This document shows positions 1-4,574 of a stretch of DNA of 5,732 nucleotides, piece by piece. Origin of the DNA: Erysipelotrichaceae bacterium (GTDB taxonomy: Bacteria > Bacillota_I > Bacilli_A > Erysipelotrichales > Erysipelotrichaceae); NCBI GenBank assembly GCA_024709285.1, contig JANJWY010000181.1:1-5732 (forward strand). Reading direction: 5' to 3'. A model generated the notes under the pieces. It was not told where the DNA came from. It was given only the letters and a program-made list of their open reading frames with translations, and ran no database searches. How positions within the stretch are numbered: the stretch's first letter is position 1; each line of letters starts with the position of its first letter. A program made the translations under genes and the position numbers.

Positions 1-31
1 ATCGGTTAAAATGGTAACGAGGTGAAAGCGC
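1..31 (+). other. Leader upstream of tdk, with its ribosome binding site
   Basis: This is the stretch from the window edge to the tdk start. All three forward frames meet a stop codon within it, so no open reading frame runs into tdk from the left. It could hold the last codons of an upstream gene (rpmE is a common neighbour of tdk in Bacillota) but too little is visible to say. GAGGTG at 19-24 is a good Shine-Dalgarno sequence 7 bases before the ATG at 32. TAAAAT at 7-12 resembles a -10 box, but its -35 region would lie outside the window, and transcription starting there would leave almost no leader before the Shine-Dalgarno, so I do not call a promoter. Confidence 0.5.
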
Positions 32-622
32 ATGATGTATCATCAGTATCGCCCGGGCTATCTGGAAGTCATTGCCGGATGTATGTTTGCGGGGAAAACA
101 GAAGAACTGATCCGACGGATCAAAGTATTGGAATTTGCGAAGCAACGGGTGTTGGTTTTTAAACCGGCCATTGACAATCGCTATAGCAACACAAAAATCG
201 TATCGCATGCCGGAGCATCGGTGGATGCTTTGGTGGTTGAAAGTGCCAAAGACATTTTGGAATTTATCAACAAGGATGTCGATGTGGTTGCGATTGATGA
301 AGTACAGTTTTTCGACCGCGACATCATTGCGGTATGCAATAAACTGGCCAAAGCCGGCAAACGCGTCATGGCCGCCGGACTCGATACCGATTTTCGCGCA
401 GAACCTTTCGGCGTCATGCCAGAATTGGTAACGACGGCTGAATTTGTCACAAAACTGACCGCGGTCTGCACGGTGTGCGGAGCACCAGCCACCCGTACCC
501 AACGTTTGGTCAACCATAAACCGGCATCCTATCATGATCCGATCATTATGGTCGGTGCTGCTGAGAGCTATGAAGCTCGCTGCCGCCATTGTCATGAAGT
601 GAAAGACAAACCGGAACTGTAG
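32..622 (+). CDS. tdk: Thymidine kinase (TK1-like, type II)
   Basis: Cytosolic salvage enzyme that phosphorylates thymidine to dTMP with ATP. The 196-residue protein has the family's normal length and order. The P-loop GCMFAGKT is at 16-23, followed by EELIRR. IDEVQFF (88-94) carries the Mg-binding Asp and the likely catalytic base Glu90. GLDTDFRAEPFG (116-127) is the family's conserved loop after the Walker B region. The zinc-binding lasso region uses Cys146, Cys149, Cys184 and Cys187 (CTVC and CRHC), and GAAESYEARC precedes the last pair as in other TK1-type enzymes. Two tandem ATGs (32 and 35) fit the Shine-Dalgarno GAGGTG at 19-24; I took the first, and the second is equally possible. It ends in TAG one base before the MATE gene, which suggests one transcript. 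All key residues are present, so activity is expected. Confidence 0.96.
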   Translation: MMYHQYRPGYLEVIAGCMFAGKTEELIRRIKVLEFAKQRVLVFKPAIDNRYSNTKIVSHAGASVDALVVESAKDILEFINKDVDVVAIDEVQFFDRDIIAVCNKLAKAGKRVMAAGLDTDFRAEPFGVMPELVTTAEFVTKLTAVCTVCGAPATRTQRLVNHKPASYHDPIIMVGAAESYEARCRHCHEVKDKPEL

Positions 623-623
623 T

Positions 624-2012
624 ATGTTGAAACTTCCGATGACTTTGCGAAAGTATGTCGGACCGAAAGAATTTATTAAAAAAGTAATGTGGATTGCGGT
701 TCCTTTGGCCTTGCAACAACTGCTCAACAGTGCGATGGGTGTTGTTGACAGCATCATGGTCGCCCGCATCAACCAAGTGACAGCCGTAGGTACGGCTGCT
801 CAAATCGAAATCCTGATGATGACCATCTGTTATGGCGCAGCTGCCGGAGCCGGTATATATATGGCACAGTTTTACGGTGCCAAAGACCATATCAACCAAA
901 GAAAATCTTTTGGGTTTGGTGTTATGCTCATCTCATTAATTTCTGTTGCTTGGATGCTGGCTGCATATTTCTTCGGATCCGCTCTTATGCGATTTTACAT
1001 TAAAGATACAGCCGTCATAACGGCAAGTGTCTCATACTTAAGTATTGTTTTATTCTCGTATTTGCCGGGAGCACTGACCATGATGTTCAGTTTTGCCTAT
1101 CGCTCCATTCAAAAAACGGTAGTACCTATGGTTGTTGGTATCATAGCGATGCTGATCAACGTGATATTGAACTATGGACTGATTTTTGGGAATTTCGGAT
1201 TGCCGCAATTAGGGATTCAAGGTGCAGCTATCGCTACGCTGATTGCCAATCTTACGGGTTTTCTGATTCATCTGGTCTATGCCTATGCCAGTAAACAGTC
1301 GTTTGTCGGGACACTCAGGGAAATGTTTTATATTAATAAAGACATGTTTGATAAGATGTTTCGTCGTACGTATCCTTTGATTTTCAATGAATTTTTCTTT
1401 GCTATCGGTGGAACGTTATATATCCGTGCCTTTGGGACCTTAGGAACAAAAGCGATGGACAGTTACTATGTCGGCACGCAGATTGCCAATGTCTTTATGT
1501 TTGTGATCATGGGAATCAATAATGCCAACAGCTCGATGCTTGGGGCTGAACTGGGTAAAGGTGATTTACCCGAAGCACGGAAAAAGGGCAACTACTTTAT
1601 CGGACTTGGATTTGTATTATCACTTATTACATCCGTCATCATCCTCAGCTCTGCCCGCTTTCTGGTCGGACTGTTTGGACTGAGTGATCCCGAAGTCATA
1701 CGAGGAGCTATCCTGATCGTTCAAGTGTTTTCATTGAGATTGTCACTTCGAATGTTCAATGTTATCATTTTCTCATCGCTGCGAGCCGGGGGGGATTCGC
1801 GCTTTCTGGCTTTCCTTGATGCCGGAATCCTGTGGATGGTGGGCTTACCGATGGCCTTTATTTTAGTTGGAGTTTTCAATATTCAAAACATTGCCTTGGT
1901 CTTCTTGTTGGTACAAAGCGAACAACTCGTTCGCGTCGTCATCGGTATGAAACGCTATATCCAGGGCAGTTGGCTTAAAAATTTAACGCAAGAAATTGCG
2001 CTGGAGGGTTAG
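624..2012 (+). CDS. MATE-family multidrug/toxin efflux transporter
   Basis: Integral membrane antiporter of the MATE branch of the MOP superfamily. Such proteins export organic, often cationic, compounds in exchange for Na+ or H+; the substrate cannot be read from the sequence. The 462 residues are typical in length. Hydrophobic stretches support about 12 membrane segments (roughly 20-42, 56-80, 97-120, 134-155, 166-188, 197-222, 250-272, 282-300, 323-345, 360-382, 396-416, 420-442). Family wording includes VDSIMVARIN near residue 41, GAAAGAGIYMAQFYGAKD at 71-88 and SSLRAGGDSRF at 384-394. The ATG lies one base after the tdk TAG. Its Shine-Dalgarno is weak (GGAA, 613-616), so it probably depends on ribosomes finishing tdk. 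A run of seven G at 1788-1794 encodes part of RAGGD. This gene is not a usual member of the tdk-prfA neighbourhood and is likely an accessory insertion. Confidence 0.93.
   Translation: MLKLPMTLRKYVGPKEFIKKVMWIAVPLALQQLLNSAMGVVDSIMVARINQVTAVGTAAQIEILMMTICYGAAAGAGIYMAQFYGAKDHINQRKSFGFGVMLISLISVAWMLAAYFFGSALMRFYIKDTAVITASVSYLSIVLFSYLPGALTMMFSFAYRSIQKTVVPMVVGIIAMLINVILNYGLIFGNFGLPQLGIQGAAIATLIANLTGFLIHLVYAYASKQSFVGTLREMFYINKDMFDKMFRRTYPLIFNEFFFAIGGTLYIRAFGTLGTKAMDSYYVGTQIANVFMFVIMGINNANSSMLGAELGKGDLPEARKKGNYFIGLGFVLSLITSVIILSSARFLVGLFGLSDPEVIRGAILIVQVFSLRLSLRMFNVIIFSSLRAGGDSRFLAFLDAGILWMVGLPMAFILVGVFNIQNIALVFLLVQSEQLVRVVIGMKRYIQGSWLKNLTQEIALEG
2003..2008 (+). promoter_or_regulatory. prfA ribosome binding site inside the MATE gene end
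   Basis: GGAGGG lies 5 bases before ATG 2014, within the last codons of the MATE gene. It decides the prfA start. A TTG at 1996 is in frame and would add six residues (MRWRVS), but it has no suitable binding site and those residues do not belong to RF1, whose N-terminus normally begins much like MEALFTRCQKI. Confidence 0.85.
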
Positions 2013-2013
2013 C

Positions 2014-3087
2014 ATGGAAGCATTATTTACACGGTGCCAGAAAATTTTAAATCGTTACAATGAGTTGGATGAACTTTTGATGAGTCCGACGATTTTGTCT
2101 AACACCAAAGAGATGGGAAAACTGGCAAAAGAACAATCACAACTACGCCAAGTCGTAGAGTCGTTCGAGAAGCTTGTTCAGGCAACAAAGCATCTGGAAG
2201 ATGCACAACATATGCTTGAACATGATGAAGATGAAGAAATGGTTGCGATGGCTGAAATGGAAATCGAAGAACTTGAACCGCAGATTGCTGATTTGGTATC
2301 GAAACTGGAAGTTATGTTGATTCCAAGGGATCCTCATGATGATAAAAATGCGATCTTTGAGATCCGTGGGGCAGCGGGAGGCGATGAAGGCAATATATTT
2401 GCGGGTGATTTGTTCCGTATGTACTCAAAATATGCGGAAACCCGCGGTTGGAAAGTTGAAATTTACGAAGCTATTGAAGCTACTGCGGGCGGGTATACAC
2501 TGATTTCCTTTATAGTTAAAGGGGATGAAGTGTATCGCTTCATGAAATATGAGTCCGGTGCACACCGTGTTCAGCGTGTACCGAAAACAGAAACCCAAGG
2601 ACGCATCCATACATCCACGGCGACGGTTTTGGTCATGCCGGAAACCGAAGTGGAAGATATTGATATCAATCCGGCAGACTTGATTTTTGAGACGCATCGG
2701 GCATCCGGTGCCGGTGGTCAGCACATCAATAAAACAGACTCAGCTGTCCGCATTACCCACGTTCCGACCGGTATATCTGTCAACTGTCAAGACGGGCGTT
2801 CGCAACATGACAATCGTGATCGTGCACTCAAAATGGTGTATGCCCGCGTATTTGAGGAATATCAACGCAAAGCCGATGAAGAAAAAGGTATTGAACGTCG
2901 TTCTAAAATCGGTAAAGGCGATCGCTCCGAGAAAATCCGTACGTACAACTACCCGCAAAACCGGGTGACGGATCATCGTATCGGCTTGACCTTGCAGAAA
3001 TTGGATTGGATCGTTGAAGGTCGGATGGAAGAAATCGTCGATGCGCTGATCGCTGAGGAACAACGTTCGAAGCTGGCCGGAGAATAG
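2014..3087 (+). CDS. prfA: Peptide chain release factor 1 (RF1)
   Basis: Class I release factor that reads UAA and UAG in the ribosomal A site and triggers peptide hydrolysis. The 357 residues match RF1 length (about 360). An acidic, charged helical N-terminal domain (about 1-105) precedes the core beginning IFEIRGAAGGDEGNIFAGD. The stop-codon-reading tripeptide of the PxT class is P190-K191-T192, in RVPKTETQGRIHTS, which separates RF1 from RF2 (SPF). The catalytic loop GAGGQ has GGQ at 234-236, followed by HINKTDSAVRITHVPTGI. The C-terminal part contains CQDGRSQHDNRDRAL and NRVTDHRIG, both typical. Gln236 is the target of PrmC, encoded immediately downstream. The gene itself ends in TAG, a codon that only RF1 reads, one base before prmC. 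The RGAAGGDEGNIF wording resembles Mollicutes and Erysipelotrichia homologues more than the RAGTGGDEAALF form; this is from memory. Confidence 0.98.
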   Translation: MEALFTRCQKILNRYNELDELLMSPTILSNTKEMGKLAKEQSQLRQVVESFEKLVQATKHLEDAQHMLEHDEDEEMVAMAEMEIEELEPQIADLVSKLEVMLIPRDPHDDKNAIFEIRGAAGGDEGNIFAGDLFRMYSKYAETRGWKVEIYEAIEATAGGYTLISFIVKGDEVYRFMKYESGAHRVQRVPKTETQGRIHTSTATVLVMPETEVEDIDINPADLIFETHRASGAGGQHINKTDSAVRITHVPTGISVNCQDGRSQHDNRDRALKMVYARVFEEYQRKADEEKGIERRSKIGKGDRSEKIRTYNYPQNRVTDHRIGLTLQKLDWIVEGRMEEIVDALIAEEQRSKLAGE

Positions 3088-3088
3088 T

Positions 3089-3940
3089 ATGGCGACGTAT
3101 CGTCAGACGTTGAGAAATGCCGTAGCTGTATGTCATCAGGCGGGAGTTAACGAAATGTTAGCCCGCCGTTTAATGTTGGAACTGACCGAACAGCATCAAT
3201 TAAATTTATACTTAGTCGATGATGAAGAAATCGATGAGAAGATTTTGACTGAATTTGATGCAGGCCTTAAGCGTCTGTGTGATCATGAACCCCTGGCCCA
3301 TATCTTGGGATATGAGTGGTTTTTTGGCCGAAAGTTTACTGTGAGCAAAGATGTTTTGGTTCCCAGGGATGAGACAGAAGAGCTGATCGGACATATTCTG
3401 ACAGATATTGATGAACTCTTCGAACAGGGCGAACTCATCTGTGCGGATATCGGTACGGGAAGCGGTGCATTGGCAATCACGTTGAAAGCTGAAGAACCGC
3501 GTTGCCGTGTTTGGGCGAGTGATATCAGTGAAGAAGCGCTTGAAATCGCAAGTAAGAACGCGAAAGATTTGAGTGTGGAGGTTACCTTTGTTTTGGGGGA
3601 TATGGCTCAGCCGCTGATCGAGAATAATGTAAAACTCGACCTCTGCATAAGCAATCCGCCGTATATTAAAAAAACAGAAACCGTGGAGCGATCGGTTGTG
3701 GATTTTGAGCCTCATGTCGCACTGTTTGGTGGGGCAGACGGGTTGGATTTGTATCGAAAACTGTTGGATCAGGCTCCAATGCTGATGAAAGAGCGTTCAA
3801 TGATGGCTTTTGAGATGGGATTTGATCAGAAAAGTTCACTTTATCATGAAATCGTCATCCGATTCCCATCGGCGCGCATCGAGTTTAAAAAAGATATCAA
3901 TGGAAAAGACCGGATGTGCTTTGTTTACTTTAACTGTTAA
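3089..3940 (+). CDS. prmC: Release factor glutamine methyltransferase (HemK/PrmC)
   Basis: SAM-dependent N5-glutamine methyltransferase that modifies the GGQ glutamine of release factors, raising termination efficiency. The 283 residues fit the family. The N-terminal helical domain (about 1-75) ends with PLAHILGYEWFFGRKF. VPRDETEEL follows, corresponding to the usual PRPETEEL with Asp in place of Pro. The SAM-binding loop is D120-I-G-T-G-S-G126. The catalytic NPPY is at 189-192 (ISNPPYI), and KDINGKDRM near the C-terminus matches the usual K-D-x-x-G-x-x-R ending. The ATG is one base after the prfA TAG and has a GGAG binding site at 3079-3082, so prfA and prmC are almost certainly co-transcribed and translationally linked. 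No convincing terminator follows it, so transcripts may continue into the toxin-antitoxin cassette. Confidence 0.97.
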   Translation: MATYRQTLRNAVAVCHQAGVNEMLARRLMLELTEQHQLNLYLVDDEEIDEKILTEFDAGLKRLCDHEPLAHILGYEWFFGRKFTVSKDVLVPRDETEELIGHILTDIDELFEQGELICADIGTGSGALAITLKAEEPRCRVWASDISEEALEIASKNAKDLSVEVTFVLGDMAQPLIENNVKLDLCISNPPYIKKTETVERSVVDFEPHVALFGGADGLDLYRKLLDQAPMLMKERSMMAFEMGFDQKSSLYHEIVIRFPSARIEFKKDINGKDRMCFVYFNC

Positions 3941-3959
3941 ACAGGAAAATTTTGATTTA

Positions 3960-3988
3960 TTGACCTTATTGTGACTCTGTAATACAAT
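3960..3988 (+). promoter_or_regulatory. Sigma-70-type promoter of the toxin-antitoxin pair
   Basis: TTGACC (3960-3965) and TACAAT (3983-3988) are separated by exactly 17 bases and each differs from the consensus hexamer by one base. Transcription would start near 3995, giving a leader of only about 13 bases before the antitoxin ATG at 4008. That start lies inside the right arm of the palindrome at 3975-3999, so the promoter and its likely operator are interleaved. This is inference from sequence alone, but the match is unusually clean. Confidence 0.8.
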
Positions 3989-3999
3989 GTATTACAGAG
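3975..3999. promoter_or_regulatory. Perfect 12-bp palindrome, likely toxin-antitoxin operator
   Basis: CTCTGTAATACA (3975-3986) and TGTATTACAGAG (3988-3999) are exact reverse complements around a single central A (3987). The palindrome covers the -10 box and the predicted start point, and its right edge enters the antitoxin Shine-Dalgarno. Ribbon-helix-helix antitoxins, alone or bound to their toxin, commonly bind such inverted repeats and repress their own promoter, so autorepression is the simplest reading. In an mRNA that starts upstream, the same bases can fold into an 11-bp stem with an AAU loop. Confidence 0.8.
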
Positions 4000-4007
4000 G
4001 TGATTCT

Positions 4008-4235
4008 ATGGAAACCATATCGTTACGCCTTTCTTCGCGGGATAAAAAGATCATACAAGACTATGCAAAAATCCAACACCTGACGGTATCCGAGTTCATT
4101 CGCAGTGTCGTTATTGCCAAAATTGAAGATGAAGTGGATATCCAGCTTTTTGATCAGGTTTATCAGCCGCATCGCAAAACCTACTCGTTGAAAGAGATCG
4201 AACGCGATTTGAAGGATTCGTATGTGGGTGATTAA
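4008..4235 (+). CDS. Antitoxin, RelB/DUF6290-like ribbon-helix-helix protein
   Basis: 75-residue protein opening with METISLRLSSRDKKIIQDYAK, a short beta strand followed by two helices (LTVSEFIRSVVIAKIEDE), the pattern of a MetJ/Arc-type DNA-binding dimer. The charged remainder (residues about 45-75, ending in SLKEIERDLKDSYVGD) is the likely toxin-wrapping segment. It resembles DUF6290-type antitoxins that accompany RelE/ParE toxins; I name the family from memory. Expected role: neutralise the toxin encoded next and repress the promoter through the palindrome at 3975-3999. An in-frame ATG at 3987 would add MYYRGDS, but it lies in the operator upstream of the predicted transcript start. ATG 4008 has AGAGGTGA at 3996-4003 and begins exactly at the conserved strand. 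Its last 14 bases overlap the toxin gene. Confidence 0.88.
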   Translation: METISLRLSSRDKKIIQDYAKIQHLTVSEFIRSVVIAKIEDEVDIQLFDQVYQPHRKTYSLKEIERDLKDSYVGD

Positions 4236-4485
4236 GTTTTCACAGAGCGCAAAAGATCAGTTACTTGCGATGGATCGTACGATAGCTTCGCTTATTGTGG
4301 GCTATTTGAAGATGAATCTTGAGAATCAGAAAGATCCTCGTAGATTCGGTGTTCCTTTGAAAGGGAAAAGGCAAGATCAGTGGCGATATTCTTTTGGTGA
4401 TTATCGAATTTTGTGTTCTTTGGAGAATATGGCAATCATTGTTTTCGCAATAAACCACAGTCAACCTTTGAGCATCCATAAGTAA
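4222..4485 (+). CDS. RelE/ParE-superfamily toxin, C-terminus divergent
   Basis: 87-residue small basic protein of the RelE/ParE fold. Many RelE relatives cut mRNA in the ribosome, while ParE relatives poison gyrase; the sequence does not settle which applies. Visible hallmarks are the opening WVIKFSQSAKDQL strand and helix, NPR-like DPRRFG at 38-43, LKGKRQDQWRYSFGDYRIL at 46-64 (Lys47, Lys49, Arg55 and Arg62 are candidate functional residues) and the strand AIIVFAI. Relatives usually end in a motif like GHRREVYK. Here the end reads NHSQPLSIHK, so the expected Arg is Ser80 and the terminal Tyr is absent. AAGGA at 4212-4216 is 5 bases before the ATG, and the 14-base overlap with the antitoxin suggests coupled translation with antitoxin made first. 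The TAA at 4483-4485 is followed closely by a terminator. Confidence 0.87.
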   Translation: MWVIKFSQSAKDQLLAMDRTIASLIVGYLKMNLENQKDPRRFGVPLKGKRQDQWRYSFGDYRILCSLENMAIIVFAINHSQPLSIHK

Positions 4486-4493
4486 AACCAATA

Positions 4494-4521
4494 AGCATCC
4501 GTGTGAGATGCTCTTTTTTTT
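4494..4521 (+). terminator. Intrinsic terminator after the toxin gene
   Basis: AGCATC (4494-4499) pairs with GATGCT (4507-4512) around a 7-base loop, followed by one C and eight T (4514-4521). The stem is short, so it may be leaky. A second copy of AGCATCC within the toxin's last codons (4471-4477) allows an alternative 7-bp stem, GAGCATC 4470-4476 with GATGCTC 4507-4513. It would end the toxin-antitoxin transcript and separate it from the tsaC-rpiB gene. Confidence 0.7.
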
Positions 4522-4550
4522 GAAAATAAAGTCGAAATATATGTTAAAAT
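4520..4550 (+). promoter_or_regulatory. Extended -10 promoter for tsaC-rpiB-glyA
   Basis: TGTTAAAAT at 4542-4550 is an extended -10 element (TG, one base, TAAAAT). TTGAAA at 4520-4525 is a good -35 hexamer, although the spacer of 19 bases is long. The -35 overlaps the last T residues of the preceding terminator. Transcription would start near 4557, which places the GTG at 4554 outside the message and supports ATG 4575 as the true start. Confidence 0.6.
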
Positions 4551-4564
4551 AAAGTGATGAAAAT

Positions 4565-4570
4565 GGTGAG
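4565..4570 (+). promoter_or_regulatory. Ribosome binding site deciding the tsaC-rpiB start
   Basis: GGTGAG lies 4 bases before ATG 4575. The upstream in-frame candidates (GTG 4554, ATG 4557, ATG 4563) have no recognisable binding site and would add MMKMVSH, which is not part of the TsaC fold. MKTLVLKKEDV at 4575 is a natural TsaC beginning. Confidence 0.65.
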
Positions 4571-4574
4571 CCAT

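Noticed and set aside
7..12. TAAAAT before tdk as a -10 box
   Set aside because: The -35 region would be outside the window, and a start about seven bases later would put the Shine-Dalgarno at the extreme 5' end.
1996..2013. TTG start that would add six residues to RF1
   Set aside because: It has no suitable binding site. GGAGGG at 2003-2008 clearly serves ATG 2014.
3299..3314. CATATC-TTGG-GATATG inverted repeat inside prmC
   Set aside because: It encodes the conserved HILGYE segment and has no regulatory context, so it is likely coincidence.
3212..3715. Long minus-strand reading frame opposite prmC
   Set aside because: It is a shadow of prmC with no binding site or recognisable domain. 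The prmC motifs on the + strand are decisive.
3930..3953. Small inverted repeats at the prmC end (TTTAAC-T-GTTAAA, CTGTT-A-AACAG) as a terminator
   Set aside because: The loops are one base, the stems AT-rich and short, and no proper T run follows. I do not consider it a terminator.
3987..4007. Upstream in-frame ATG that would lengthen the antitoxin by seven residues (MYYRGDS)
   Set aside because: It lies at the centre of the palindrome, overlaps the -10 box, precedes the predicted transcript start and has no ribosome binding site. ATG 4008 has a good site and begins at the conserved strand.
3945..4530. GAAAAT on both sides of the toxin-antitoxin cassette as a target-site duplication
   Set aside because: Six AT-rich bases are expected by chance, and neither copy sits at a defined edge.
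4554..4574. GTG/ATG starts upstream of the chosen tsaC-rpiB start
   Set aside because: They lack a binding site, and the first lies before the predicted transcription start. The added residues are not TsaC-like.
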